Shown: positions 8,897 to 18,321, numbered from the stretch's first letter. The stretch: 64,000 bases of DNA from Gimesia chilikensis (GCF_007744075.1 NZ_CP036266.1:3085748-3149747); one strand, 5' to 3'. Notes: generated by a model not told the origin, from the sequence alone. Made by a program: numbers and translations.

Positions 8897-9955
8897 ATGA
8901 ATTCGCCGCAGGCTGATACAGCCTATTGTCAAAACAGTCGGTTTATGAAGGCTGTCCGTCGCGAGCCCGTTGATACCACTCCCATCTGGATTATGCGACA
9001 GGCAGGGCGTTATCTGCCGGAATACATGGAAGTTCGTAATCGGGTCACCTTTATTGAACTCTGTAAAACTCCAGAACTCGCAGCGGAGGTCACGCTCACA
9101 GCACAGAGTGTACTGGGGGTGGATGCTGCCATCCTGTTCGCTGATTTACTGCCGATTCTCGAGCCGATGGGCTTGAATCTGGAATATGTCAAAGGCGAAG
9201 GCCCAGTTATTCACAATCCGATTCAGGAATCTTCTCAGGTTGATCGTCTGACAGATATCGCTGATATGAACTGCCTGGAATTTGTCTTTGATGCCGTCAA
9301 ACTGATCCGTGCAGACTTGCCGACAGATATTCCTCTGCTCGGTTTTGCCGGCTGCCCCTTTACCCTGGCGAGCTATGCCATCGAAGGGGGAAGCTCAAAA
9401 AATTACCGACGTACCAAGCAGATTATGTATAACGATCCGGTTGCCTGGGATGCCCTGATGAACCGCTTCGTTGACAACCTGATCATCTATCTGCAACGCC
9501 AGATCACAGCCGGATGCCAGGCCGTGCAGATCTTCGATAGCTGGGCCGGCTGTCTCTCCCCTGAAGATTATCAGCAGTACGTTCAGCCTTATACCGCGAA
9601 GCTGGTGGCCGGGGTACAGGATCATGCTCCTGTTATTAACTTCATGACAGGGAACCCCGCCCTGATCCCACTTCAAAAGCAGACCGGCGGTCAGGTCTTT
9701 GGGCTCGACTGGCGTATTAACCTCGCAGATGCCTGGGAAATCCTCGGTCCAGAGGTAGCAGTTCAGGGCAATCTGGATCCGATTGCTCTCTATGCCGATC
9801 TGCCGGTTCTCAAGCAGAAAGCAAAGTCCGTCCTCGATGCCGCCGGCGGTCGCAACGGTCATATCTTTAACCTCGGACATGGCGTGATGCCTGATATGAA
9901 TCCAGACAACGTCAAAGCGCTTGTTGAAATGGTCCATGAACTCGGCTGCAGATAA
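8897..9955 (+). CDS. hemE: Uroporphyrinogen decarboxylase HemE
   Basis: Uroporphyrinogen decarboxylase of 352 residues, the usual length, converting uroporphyrinogen III to coproporphyrinogen III without a cofactor. The N-terminal signature PIWIMRQAGRYLPEY carries the conserved Arg pair that grips the substrate carboxylates. ILFADLLPILEPMG holds the catalytic Asp region, and GFAGCPFTLASYAIEGG is the second family signature. IFDSWAGCLSP, GLDWRINLADA and the C-terminal FNLGHGVMPD with its conserved His complete the set. The ATG start is clear. It sits between hemD and hemY in one transcriptional direction, with 54 bases to the preferred hemY start. Confidence 0.97.
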   Translation: MNSPQADTAYCQNSRFMKAVRREPVDTTPIWIMRQAGRYLPEYMEVRNRVTFIELCKTPELAAEVTLTAQSVLGVDAAILFADLLPILEPMGLNLEYVKGEGPVIHNPIQESSQVDRLTDIADMNCLEFVFDAVKLIRADLPTDIPLLGFAGCPFTLASYAIEGGSSKNYRRTKQIMYNDPVAWDALMNRFVDNLIIYLQRQITAGCQAVQIFDSWAGCLSPEDYQQYVQPYTAKLVAGVQDHAPVINFMTGNPALIPLQKQTGGQVFGLDWRINLADAWEILGPEVAVQGNLDPIALYADLPVLKQKAKSVLDAAGGRNGHIFNLGHGVMPDMNPDNVKALVEMVHELGCR

Positions 9956-10009
9956 CTGTTTCGCCTGAAATAAGTTCTTTTTGTTGTCCTGTTGATATTG
10001 AACGACCTC

Positions 10010-11500
10010 ATGACTGACTCCAATCCTTCAACAGCAGTAAAACGCATCGCCGTGATTGGTGGTGGAGTGACCGGTCTATCTGCTGCACATCATATTCTGG
10101 AACTGTCTGATGAGCAGCAGCAGCCTGTGGAAGTGACCCTTTACGAATCGCAACCAGAATCTGGTGGGTGGATCGGGACCATCGATCAGGGGGATTACCT
10201 GATCGATACTGGTGCCGACATGTTTATTACCAACAAACCTGCAGGCATCAATCTCTGTAAACGTCTGGGATTGGTAGATCAGTTGATTTCCACTGATACC
10301 CGCTACCGGGGAGCACTCGTGTTGAGTCGAGGGTTAACAGTGCCTGTCCCACTCGGGTTCGAACTGATGACCCCCTCGCGAATGCTCCCTATGCTGCGTA
10401 CTCCGTTGCTGAGCTTCTGGGGGAAAATTCGCATGGGGCTGGAATACTTTCTTCCTCGTCGGCACAGTTCAAGCGGGCTCGATCAGGACGATGAAAGTCT
10501 TGCCCATTTCGTAACCCGCCGATTTGGTGGAGAAGCTCTGACGCGACTCGTGCAACCACTGGTAGCTGGTATTTATACCTCCGATCCAGAGAAACTAAGC
10601 TTGCGGGCGACACTTCCACGCTTCCTGGACATGGAACGGGATCATCGCAGCCTGATCAAAGCGGCCCGGCATCAGAAGAAAGCAGCCCGCTCCCAGTCCG
10701 ATGCCACAGGTGCCCGTTATGGTCTGTTTGCTGCGTTCAAGGGAGGTATGCAAACGCTGACACGCACTCTGGCGGAGCGTGTCTCCGAGCGGGGAACAAT
10801 CCTCTATGAACATTGTGTTACCCATGTTGTGCCTTCGGCGGGGGGGGGATATGAGGTGACCATGGCCTCAAAGGGGGCTGCTCAAACGCAGCATTTCGAC
10901 GCCGTTTTAATCGCAGCGCCCACACATCAGGCGGCAAGCATGACCACCGGTTTCGCTCCCGAACTCTCCAGCCTGCTTGCGCAGATTGAATATGCGTCTA
11001 CTGCAATCCTCGTTAATATTTATAAGCTCTCGGATATCAAACATCCGCTCCGCGCTTTTGGTCTGGTAATTCCTGCTGCAGAGAAACGCAAAATATTCGC
11101 AGTGGCATTTGCCAGTCGTAAGTTTCCTGGTCGGGCGCCGGAAGATTGTATTCAACTGCGTACTTTCATCGGCGGTGCCATGCAATCAGAAATGCTGGAA
11201 CACACCGATGAGGAGCTGCAGGAAATTGTGCGCAGCGAACTCGACGATATCCTGGGACTGCATGGCAAACCTCTGTTCTCGAAGTTGCTCAGGCACAATC
11301 AGTCCATGCCCCAGTATCATCTTGGGCATCTGGAACTGGTCGAGCAGATTGAACAACAGGCGTCACGCTATCCCGGGCTGGAACTGGCCGGGAATGCCTA
11401 TCGTGGTGTTGGCATTCCTGATTCGATTCAGAGTGCAGAGGACGCAGCAGACCGGCTCATGCTTACTCTGACTGCAGACGCATCAGCTCAATCCCCTTAA
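10010..11500 (+). CDS. hemY: Oxygen-dependent type protoporphyrinogen (or coproporphyrinogen) oxidase HemY
   Basis: FAD protein of about 496 residues in the HemY/PPOX family, which oxidises protoporphyrinogen IX (or coproporphyrinogen III in the coproporphyrin-dependent pathway). The N-terminal dinucleotide motif IAVIGGGVTGLSAAHHI is near residue 9, followed by the GGWIGT turn. The C-terminal FAD segment LAGNAYRGVGIPDSIQSAEDAADRL closes the fold. I place the start at the ATG at 10010; the upstream in-frame TTG at 9992 has no better leader. A nine-G tract lies within the gene near 10840-10848 and encodes a Gly run. The 3' end overlaps the convergent sulfatase gene by 38 bases. Which porphyrinogen is used cannot be told from sequence alone. 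Confidence 0.93.
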   Translation: MTDSNPSTAVKRIAVIGGGVTGLSAAHHILELSDEQQQPVEVTLYESQPESGGWIGTIDQGDYLIDTGADMFITNKPAGINLCKRLGLVDQLISTDTRYRGALVLSRGLTVPVPLGFELMTPSRMLPMLRTPLLSFWGKIRMGLEYFLPRRHSSSGLDQDDESLAHFVTRRFGGEALTRLVQPLVAGIYTSDPEKLSLRATLPRFLDMERDHRSLIKAARHQKKAARSQSDATGARYGLFAAFKGGMQTLTRTLAERVSERGTILYEHCVTHVVPSAGGGYEVTMASKGAAQTQHFDAVLIAAPTHQAASMTTGFAPELSSLLAQIEYASTAILVNIYKLSDIKHPLRAFGLVIPAAEKRKIFAVAFASRKFPGRAPEDCIQLRTFIGGAMQSEMLEHTDEELQEIVRSELDDILGLHGKPLFSKLLRHNQSMPQYHLGHLELVEQIEQQASRYPGLELAGNAYRGVGIPDSIQSAEDAADRLMLTLTADASAQSP

Positions 11501-13265
11501 CGTCGATCAGTTCATTGCCTGGCTTTTTGATGCCTGTGAGCTTGAGATCGCAGGTGCCCTTTTTCAGTACCAATGTGCCTAGTTTAAGCTCCGCCCAGTC
11601 TTTTCGCTGATAGTTATCTGACTGCTCAACCCGATCCTGGTTTCCAACCTTGGGCGGGTCGTGAGGCTTGGAAATTGTCGCACTCAGACTCTGGTCACCA
11701 GTTTCCACGGCAATCTGGCAGCCCACATCAGCTTTGGCACAGGTGTATTTCAGAGTTGCTGTATAAGTTCCTGGCGTTAATACTTCCAGGTGCCAGACTG
11801 CATTTGCTCCGGTGTCGGTCCAGTCTTCGATCCAGCTGTTAGCATAACCATTGTGTCCTTTGCCACTGTAGTTAATCCCCTGCCCGGCTTCCGGCTTCAG
11901 AAATGATTCATTTGCGGGCAGAGATGTTGTTGATGTTTTTGGATGTCCTATTGGAATGGGTATCGGCTCAAAGCCGAGTTCTGATACATCCTGAAACCAC
12001 TTGCTGTAAGCTGTCTTCAATCGATTTAGAGCCTTCGGGTTCTCTTTAGAAACATCGATTTTCTCTCCCGGGTCGGCTTGCATGTCGTACAGGCTCCACT
12101 TGTTTCGCTCATATGCGGCTCGCCAGCGGTCGGTACGCACTGACCCGACGGGAAGCTCCGTTCCCGGAATCGAGTTGCGGAATAGACGATCGACAAACAG
12201 CATTCGCTCTGGCCACTTCGCTTCAGCAGACTTGGTCAACAGCGGCACAAGGCTTTTGCCATCAACGGGAACCCCGGATGTTGATTCCACGTCACAGAAT
12301 TCCAGCAGCGTTGGCAGAATGTCAATGTGTGCGGCGATCGGCTTGACGACTGTTCCAGGCTCGATTTTTCCCGGGTACCGTACGAACAGCGGTACGCGAA
12401 TACCTCCCTCGTGGATCGAGCCTTTACGACCGCGCATATCACCATTGTACCGATTGCTGTTCGGACCGTTGTCTGTCAGGAACAGCACAATCGTGTTGTC
12501 AGCCAGCTTCAATTCATCCAGGGTTTTGAGTAATCGGCCCAGATTTTCATCGACGCAATCTACCATTGCGTAGGCACAACATGCTTTGTCATCCAGGCCT
12601 TTGTCGGCATACTTGTTCCAGTATTTCTCTGGAACGATCCAGGGCGAATGCGGTGCATTATAGGGGACATAACAGAAGAACGGCTGTTCCTGGTTTTGTT
12701 TGATGAAATCGATCGCCTTGTCAGTCAGCACATCTGTGATGTAGCCCTCTGTTTTAACCGGCTGTCGATTATGTTCCAGGTTTGTGTCGAAATAACTGTT
12801 CCAGTGACCTCCACAGAAACCGAAGAACTCGTCAAATCCCTGGCCGTTGGGATGCATCGGATAATGTCGCCCGTTATGCCATTTCCCAAAGGCACCGGTT
12901 GCATATCCGTCTGATTTCAGAATCTCAGCAATCGTGACCTCTTCTGCTCGCATGTTCTCGAAACCGCGGGTTACGCCATGCACGCCCGTCCGCAGACTAT
13001 AGCGTCCCGTCAAGAGGGATGCTCGAGTCGGGGCACAGACGGGCGAAACAAAGAATCGCTCAAATTGGGCTCCCTGTTGTGCCAGTAGATCCTGGTTCGG
13101 CGTCTCAATCAACGGATTATCATGCAGTCGGACGTCCCCCCATCCCTGGTCATCAGTCATAATCAACAGCACGTTCGGTTTCGCCGCAAAGACGAGAGTT
13201 CCGTTCGACAAAACGAAAGAACAGACTAGAAAACAGAATAGAGTTAATAAGGAAGCGCGTCTCAT
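11463..13265 (-). CDS. Secreted sulfatase with C-terminal ligand-binding-like domain
   Basis: Secreted type I sulfatase of about 600 residues, hydrolysing sulfate esters, probably on glycans. A signal peptide (RRASLLTLFCFLVC..LVFAA) precedes NVLLIMTDDQGWGDV, which supplies metal-binding Asp residues. The sulfatase signature CAPTRASLLTGRY places the formylglycine Cys near residue 77; GKWHNG and LTDNGPN complete the active site. Residues beyond about 470 form an extra beta-rich domain (YANSWIEDW, GTYTATLKYTC, LKGIELM-type ending) that resembles carbohydrate-binding modules attached to planctomycete sulfatases. I choose Met at 13265 because it begins a proper signal peptide. The open frame reaches 13334, but that extension is encoded by an exact 17-bp tandem repeat. 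The 3' end overlaps hemY by 38 bases. Confidence 0.92.
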   Translation of the reverse strand: MRRASLLTLFCFLVCSFVLSNGTLVFAAKPNVLLIMTDDQGWGDVRLHDNPLIETPNQDLLAQQGAQFERFFVSPVCAPTRASLLTGRYSLRTGVHGVTRGFENMRAEEVTIAEILKSDGYATGAFGKWHNGRHYPMHPNGQGFDEFFGFCGGHWNSYFDTNLEHNRQPVKTEGYITDVLTDKAIDFIKQNQEQPFFCYVPYNAPHSPWIVPEKYWNKYADKGLDDKACCAYAMVDCVDENLGRLLKTLDELKLADNTIVLFLTDNGPNSNRYNGDMRGRKGSIHEGGIRVPLFVRYPGKIEPGTVVKPIAAHIDILPTLLEFCDVESTSGVPVDGKSLVPLLTKSAEAKWPERMLFVDRLFRNSIPGTELPVGSVRTDRWRAAYERNKWSLYDMQADPGEKIDVSKENPKALNRLKTAYSKWFQDVSELGFEPIPIPIGHPKTSTTSLPANESFLKPEAGQGINYSGKGHNGYANSWIEDWTDTGANAVWHLEVLTPGTYTATLKYTCAKADVGCQIAVETGDQSLSATISKPHDPPKVGNQDRVEQSDNYQRKDWAELKLGTLVLKKGTCDLKLTGIKKPGNELIDVKGIELMRLQSE

Positions 13266-13283
13266 TATGAATTCAGTTTCTTT

Positions 13284-13317
13284 TAATAGGTCGTGTTGAT
13301 TAATAGGTCGTGTTGAT
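13284..13317. repeat. Exact 17-bp tandem duplication in the sulfatase leader
   Basis: TAATAGGTCGTGTTGAT occurs twice head to tail (13284-13300 and 13301-13317) with no mismatch, 19 bases upstream of the sulfatase start codon at 13265. It lies in the promoter or leader, so copy number would change spacing there. A perfect duplication looks recent. Confidence 0.8.
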
Positions 13318-13405
13318 TTCAGGTGGCCAGTCACTAAGGTATCGGCCTGCAGTGTCTGGAGGGTGACGAGAATCAGTTTCAGTAAAACGTATCACATATC
13401 GAACG

Positions 13406-14836
13406 TCAATCCCACCACCAGCGGGATTTCAGGTCACCTTCCCCTCGTTGAACTGACTGTTTTCGTTCAGTCAGTGAATCATCCCGCATCGTTACAAACT
13501 CGGTCTGACGTAGTACCGATCGAGCATTGATCGTCACACCGCCTCCTACCAGGCAGATCATCAAACGCCCTGCCTTCTTATAATTCATCGCCGTTGGTAC
13601 TTGTGTAGGAATATTTCCCTGGGGGACCAGATAATCGGATTCAGCAAGAAAGAACCGATAATCCCATCCCACCTGGTCGTCGAGTCGTTCTTTCCGGATC
13701 AATGCCGCCAGGATGGTGAGGTCAGTGATAGACTGGAGTTCGGCAAATGTGGGGTGCAGATCTGCCAGTTTTGCGAAATATTTTGTGAACTGCTGCGCAT
13801 ACCGGGTTGTTGAATTTCGGGTCTCTGAAGCTTCTGTTCGCTGTCCCGCCTGGTTAACGAACTCTTCCTGGGACATCATCTGTAATCGCTGTCCAGAGAA
13901 CTGAAATGCATCCCGGTTTGCTGTGGTTGTGAATGCATCATAGAGGGGCGTGAACCACCATCGTTGAGTGCTGTTGCCTCCACCCCGCAGGGTCGCGAGG
14001 TGACTTTTGATCTCACGAATTCCCGAGGGCTCCAAACCAATCGAAATTCGTTTCAACATGTAGTCCGCTTCAACCAGTACCCGGGCATAATGAGAACCTG
14101 CCGGCACTCCAGTCACGGTTACATCCTGCATCCCCAGGATCTGAGCCATGGTGCGGAAACGGGTTACCGCGGTCGCCGTCGAAGAGGCATTGTTTGTTCT
14201 GCGAATGTATTCATGCATCCGTGCCAGGTTTTCCTGTTTCGCATCAAACGAACAGCCAGTCACCAGGTCTTGTTCCTGCGATTGCAGTGCCACTACCAGA
14301 TCGTCCAGCCGGATTGGCGGCCTCCCTGAATTCACACAGACCACCCGGTTCTGCGCATTCGTTGCAAAGCCCTCTGCCGGGCCAGCGATCACCAGGTCAT
14401 GGTTCTCCCGATCGACAAACAGGTAATCAATTCGCCATAACCCTGCCAGATATTGCACCTCGGGGGGCAGTGGCTCATTTTTGGTTTTATATTCCTGGCA
14501 GAGTTTCTCCAACTGCACCAGCGAAACCTTGCGGAACTCCGACTTTTGATTGATGTCTGCAGACAGAGCCTGGGCCGCCAGGGCCTGTAACCGTTTCTGG
14601 TTTAGTTGCTTGCTGTTCAACGTGATCTGAAACGGCGCCGAAATGACTCCATTCGCATCAATGGTGATCCCACCGGCATTCTGATTGTTGTTCTGGTTAT
14701 TGGTGTTGTTACCGTTATTGTTGCCTCCGTTATTCGTCTGGGCCAGACTGACTGTAGTGAAACAGGCCATCAGGCAGAGCATTGTTCCGAACTGGATATG
14801 TCTTCGTTTATTTCGGAAGTAAGAGAGGAGTTTCAT
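13406..14836 (-). CDS. DUF1598-like secreted planctomycete protein
   Basis: Exported protein of 476 residues with no catalytic motif I recognise. The N-terminus has a basic stretch and a hydrophobic core ending in TTVSLAQ, a signal peptide. An Asn-rich linker follows (residues about 35-55, mostly Asn and Gly). The rest is a mixed alpha/beta region with VVALQSQEQDLVTGCSFD, FRTMAQILGMQDVTVTGVP, ADYMLKRISIGLEP and a final LVGGGVTINARSVLRQ. This set matches the DUF1598 family, which is largely restricted to planctomycetes and has no known function; I rely on recall of that family. It is on the same strand as the sulfatase downstream (140 bases between), but a functional link is only a guess. Confidence 0.65.
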   Translation of the reverse strand: MKLLSYFRNKRRHIQFGTMLCLMACFTTVSLAQTNNGGNNNGNNTNNQNNNQNAGGITIDANGVISAPFQITLNSKQLNQKRLQALAAQALSADINQKSEFRKVSLVQLEKLCQEYKTKNEPLPPEVQYLAGLWRIDYLFVDRENHDLVIAGPAEGFATNAQNRVVCVNSGRPPIRLDDLVVALQSQEQDLVTGCSFDAKQENLARMHEYIRRTNNASSTATAVTRFRTMAQILGMQDVTVTGVPAGSHYARVLVEADYMLKRISIGLEPSGIREIKSHLATLRGGGNSTQRWWFTPLYDAFTTTANRDAFQFSGQRLQMMSQEEFVNQAGQRTEASETRNSTTRYAQQFTKYFAKLADLHPTFAELQSITDLTILAALIRKERLDDQVGWDYRFFLAESDYLVPQGNIPTQVPTAMNYKKAGRLMICLVGGGVTINARSVLRQTEFVTMRDDSLTERKQSVQRGEGDLKSRWWWD

Positions 14837-15230
14837 CGACCAGCGCTTTCCGCCCTGTCAGGGCTGTTCCAGATTGCGGCCCGCAAATTCCAGACTATTT
14901 ATGTCATTCTATCAGTCCAGATACCCCGAAGTCAGACCTGTTTTGTAATTCTTGCCCGGCAGAACCGGATTTGTTTTTCGAACTTTAGTACAGATTTTGT
15001 TTCTGTTCTGGAGTAAATACTGACACTCTCACTCGGGGCTCAAAATCGTGGAAGGAATCGGTCCAGGTTGGCTTAAATCAATCTTTTTGTGTCTGTCATG
15101 GTAGAAAAAGTATGCGTTATTCATAGTGCCAAAGAATTTGCTTGAGAAGTAACAGCACGGCACTTTAAAATGTCCATCGATTTTCTTGAATCGTTTCCCT
15201 CTCTTAGAACTATTGAAAACGGGTGACTCA
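14837..15230. other. Intergenic region with divergent promoters expected
   Basis: This gap of about 390 bases separates the divergent DUF1598 and EF-hand/esterase genes. Short frames enter it from both sides but none shows a recognisable product. I see no strong hairpin with a T-run and no repeat. It should carry both promoters. Confidence 0.4.
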
Positions 15231-16316
15231 ATGCTACAAATGCGTTTCATAAATATCGCTCTCTGCGTCCTCGCCATCTGTGTCTTTGGGGTTAGCTCGT
15301 ATCCCGTCTGGGCAGCCGATGAAAAACCGCAGCCGGACGAACGCCTGCAGAAGTTGTTGAAACGCTTTCCGGCGGCTGATAAAAACAAAGATGGTATTCT
15401 CACCCGAGACGAAGCGCGGGCTTATCGTCAGCAAATGCAGAAACGTCAGGGAAGACCGTTCAATTCTGTTGAACCGACCCATGCTGATGTGAAATACGGT
15501 GACCATGCACGGAACGTACTCGACTTCTACCAGGCCAAATCCGATCAGCCGACCCCCCTGGTCGTCTACATTCACGGCGGCGGATTTGTAGGAGGCAGTA
15601 AGCGGGTGAATCCCGGCTTTCTACAGCAGTGTCTGGATGCCGGCATCAGCGTCGCTGCGATTCACTACCGCTTTATTGACGGGAAAAAAGTTCTGCTCCC
15701 CGAGCCCCAGCGCGACGGAGCCCGGGCCGTGCAGTTTCTCCGTAGTAAAGCCAAGGAGTGGAACATTGACCCGAAGCGGGTGGCCTGCTTTGGGGGCTCC
15801 GCCGGCGCCGGGATCTCGATGTGGATCGGCTTTCACGACGACCTGGCCAAACCGGACAGCGACGATCCCATTGAACGCGAATCGACCCGCATTCAGGCGG
15901 TCGGCACCTTTGGCGGACAGAGCACATACGATCCGATCAAAATCAAAGCTCTGGTAGGTGGCCGGGCCTGGGAGCATGCTTCGATCTTCAAAGCTTACGG
16001 CGTGGACACAGCAGAAGAAGCCCTGCATCCCACTCTGGAACAACAGAAACGCTATGACGAATCGTCTGCGATCATGCATCTGACGAAAGACGATCCACCA
16101 CTCTACATGGTCTATAGCGAAGCAGACGGTCCCCTGCCCGCCAACGCCCGCCCCGGCCAGGGTATCCATCACCCCAATTTCGGGCGTGATCTGGTGAAAA
16201 AGATGAACGAACTCGAAATCGAAAACGTCTTTATCTACACGCCGGAAGCCAAAGGCCGCAATCCTCAACGCGAAATGCTGGAATTCTTCCAGAAGCAGTT
16301 CGCGAAGGTGAAATAG
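15231..16316 (+). CDS. Secreted EF-hand / alpha-beta hydrolase (esterase) fusion
   Basis: Secreted protein of about 361 residues joining a calcium-binding EF-hand to an alpha/beta-hydrolase of the hormone-sensitive lipase/BD-FAE type. The signal peptide (RFINIALCVLAICVFGVSSY..WAA) is followed by one EF-hand loop, DKNKDGILTRDEA. The hydrolase then shows the oxyanion motif HGGGFVGG and the nucleophile elbow GGSAGAG. The catalytic Asp is probably in the YMVYSEADGPLP segment. The usual catalytic His position is less clear; GIHHPNFG is the best candidate. I choose the ATG at 15231, which starts the signal peptide; the TTG at 15186 is upstream. The middle of the gene appears G+C-richer than its surroundings. 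The substrate may be an ester side chain on a polysaccharide, which is an inference. Confidence 0.85.
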   Translation: MLQMRFINIALCVLAICVFGVSSYPVWAADEKPQPDERLQKLLKRFPAADKNKDGILTRDEARAYRQQMQKRQGRPFNSVEPTHADVKYGDHARNVLDFYQAKSDQPTPLVVYIHGGGFVGGSKRVNPGFLQQCLDAGISVAAIHYRFIDGKKVLLPEPQRDGARAVQFLRSKAKEWNIDPKRVACFGGSAGAGISMWIGFHDDLAKPDSDDPIERESTRIQAVGTFGGQSTYDPIKIKALVGGRAWEHASIFKAYGVDTAEEALHPTLEQQKRYDESSAIMHLTKDDPPLYMVYSEADGPLPANARPGQGIHHPNFGRDLVKKMNELEIENVFIYTPEAKGRNPQREMLEFFQKQFAKVK

Positions 16317-16542
16317 TACTGATATGCTTTCGTGACTTTTGTGGTAGCAAAAAGAACCATGAACAGTTGAATTGAGATCGTCCCTCCCTTACCCGAAAAC
16401 GAGGCCATTGGGGGGACAATTAACGTCGAATTGATCCGGCGGGATCAGATTCTCTCCAGGGGAAAGACAGTTTTAATCCGATATTGTCTACTTAAAAAGC
16501 ATAATCAATGGCACTTCATCTGCTGCAAATATGAAAAAGGAA

Positions 16543-16872
16543 TCACCCCGTCTGTTTCGTAACGGTGACTTCTTTCTGGTGTAGCGAGTACTTCAGAGAC
16601 TCAGGACTTTTTACCACCGTCAGCCCGGGGACTTGATAGTGCTCCATATCAGAAAAATGGGGTTCACCTGCAGCATAAACATACCCGCGACGAATCAGAC
16701 CATTCTCCAGTTTTAAAGTTTCGGGAACGCCACAACAGGGAGCCAGGCAACGAATGACATCCAATTCCGGCCAGTAACTCTCTACATTTTCAAGAATCCC
16801 CAGCAGAGTCCATGGCCGACCACAATGCTTACAAATCTGATCCTCTCTGTGTTTCATTGACTTTTCATCCAT
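16543..16872 (-). CDS. Small Cys-motif protein of unknown function
   Basis: Protein of 109 residues that I do not recognise. A CKHCGRPW knuckle sits near residues 14-21 and a second Cys group, CLAPCCG, near 43-49, which together could bind one zinc ion. There is no signal peptide or membrane segment. It starts 6 bases after the stop of the membrane-anchored protein on the same strand, so the two are probably translated together. Coding status is supported by the tight spacing and the paired Cys motifs. Confidence 0.55.
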   Translation of the reverse strand: MDEKSMKHREDQICKHCGRPWTLLGILENVESYWPELDVIRCLAPCCGVPETLKLENGLIRRGYVYAAGEPHFSDMEHYQVPGLTVVKSPESLKYSLHQKEVTVTKQTG

Positions 16873-16878
16873 CTAAAC

Positions 16879-17319
16879 TCAAAACAGCCCGACGCGCTCA
16901 AACACCCGATAGGGGCCGTAGGGAGACTGAGGGGGCTGGTTGTTCCACCAGGACCAGTGGCAGACAGATTTTCCGTCCAGGTCAAACACGACAGTCACGC
17001 TGACTTCTTCACCCTTCCAGGTTCGCAGTAAATAGTCCTGGGGCGGACCATAACCGGCTGACTTTGGATTCGTTTCATCCAGTAACATAGTGGAATTAAC
17101 AATCACTCCCCTGGATTCTTTTGTAAGGTCGGGGGGCGTCCCGATGATGGCATCAGCGTCCTCCACACTGGTCCCCAGTCGAATTTGTGCCGTTTTGATC
17201 TCAAGCGGTGTTGGCTCATGCTGCGCACTGTGCTTGTTGTAGACCAGCATTATCATCAGCAGTAGAAAAACGACGGACGGGCCGAAGAGGATCAGTAACT
17301 TTCTAAAAGACGGATGCAT
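16879..17319 (-). CDS. Small membrane-anchored protein of unknown function
   Basis: Protein of about 146 residues with one N-terminal membrane segment (KLLILFGPSVVFLLLMIMLVY) and an exported soluble part. The region IRLGTSVEDADAIIGTPPDL has the helix-turn plus G-x-P shape of SmpA/OmlA (BamE-like) folds: a short helix, then a Gly-Pro turn, then beta strands ending VTVVFDLDGKSVCHWSWW. That likeness is weak and is offered as a fold idea only. The Met at 17319 is preferred because it directly precedes the membrane segment; the open frame extends 20 codons upstream. It is followed within 6 bases by the small Cys-motif gene. Confidence 0.6.
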   Translation of the reverse strand: MHPSFRKLLILFGPSVVFLLLMIMLVYNKHSAQHEPTPLEIKTAQIRLGTSVEDADAIIGTPPDLTKESRGVIVNSTMLLDETNPKSAGYGPPQDYLLRTWKGEEVSVTVVFDLDGKSVCHWSWWNNQPPQSPYGPYRVFERVGLF

Positions 17320-17491
17320 TGGACAGAACCTCGCGAAACATTCCAAAGGACTCTCACGGTTTATTCTGACGGATCTCAATCAAGCAGGCAAGCACTTTTT
17401 CAGTCTGCCGTCTCTCAGCATGATCTCTTCACCAATAGAAACGTTCGTATTTTAAGTCCCTTGCGTGGTGGAAGAAAATGGCCTTGGTTCT

Positions 17492-18226
17492 TCAACCGAA
17501 GACCGACTTCATCGCGGTCGACAGATCCCGAAAGGCCTGTTCCCCATCTCCGGCGAAACTGGAACCGTGCATGATCGCCAGCGTTTTGGGTTTCAGGTCC
17601 GCCAGACGGTTGAGAATTCGGTCCGTCTGTTTCGTGTAAGGGATATAATCGGCCAGCGGTCCCGCCTGCATCTGCTGCATCGCGGCCAGCACCTGTTCTG
17701 ACAGATCGCTTTCGGTGAGCGCATCTACATTCCCTCCCTGATGGAACAGATCCGAACAGAACAGTGTCCCCTGCGTCTCTTCATAGAGCAGACCCGCGTC
17801 CCAGCCGTGCGGCAGCTGTGCGGTCGAGCAGAAGCGGTACTGATATTTGCCCGTGTTAAGTTGCTCGCCGTCGACCATCCCTTTGGGCGGCCGGATCGCG
17901 AAGTCATTGATATTCACCATTGCCGAAACCAGGCTACAGACCGGCTCCGCCCCGGGAGCCACTTCCAGCCACTGGTTCAGCGCCCCGCATTCATCCGACT
18001 CGAAATGACTGAAGGCGATATACCGCAGTTTTGCAGGATCCATCACCTGCGCGACCGCTTGCTGTACCAGCGGAAAGCTGGACTTGTACCCGGTCGTAAA
18101 CAGCAGCGGTGCGTCATCCCGCACCAGGAAATAATTAAACTGCAGATCCAGGGCTGGCGCATAACATCCAATCCGAAACACATCCGGAGCGATTTCATTA
18201 ACGGTGGGCGTATCGAAGTCGAACAT
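17492..18226 (-). CDS. Flavodiiron-like metallo-beta-lactamase-fold protein
   Basis: Stand-alone MBL-fold protein of about 244 residues in the ODP/flavodiiron-like group. [15 protein letters not shown] gives the H-x-E-x-D-E version of the di-iron motif (canonical flavodiiron proteins have H-x-E-x-D-H). Further ligands are LPHGWDAG (His), [11 protein letters not shown] (Asp bridge) and AIMHGSSF (His). There is no flavodoxin or rubredoxin domain, so electrons would have to come from a separate partner. Oxygen, NO or another small oxidant is possible as substrate, but enzymatic roles for single-domain relatives are poorly defined. I choose Met22 of the open frame (18226) because the fold begins right after it. 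It lies 95 bases downstream of the double FAD oxidoreductase, on the same strand. Confidence 0.75.
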   Translation of the reverse strand: MFDFDTPTVNEIAPDVFRIGCYAPALDLQFNYFLVRDDAPLLFTTGYKSSFPLVQQAVAQVMDPAKLRYIAFSHFESDECGALNQWLEVAPGAEPVCSLVSAMVNINDFAIRPPKGMVDGEQLNTGKYQYRFCSTAQLPHGWDAGLLYEETQGTLFCSDLFHQGGNVDALTESDLSEQVLAAMQQMQAGPLADYIPYTKQTDRILNRLADLKPKTLAIMHGSSFAGDGEQAFRDLSTAMKSVFG

Positions 18227-18321
18227 GGATGCTTCCTGAAGAAAGAGCACTCTGGGAATGAAGAACAAAACGTTCAGATCATACTTCAACTGCGAAAACA
18301 GTCAACTTGAGTTTCAGATCC

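Noticed and set aside
15621..16268. 215-codon minus-strand open frame across the EF-hand/esterase gene
   Set aside because: It overlaps catalytic motifs of the esterase on the other strand and has no recognisable product.
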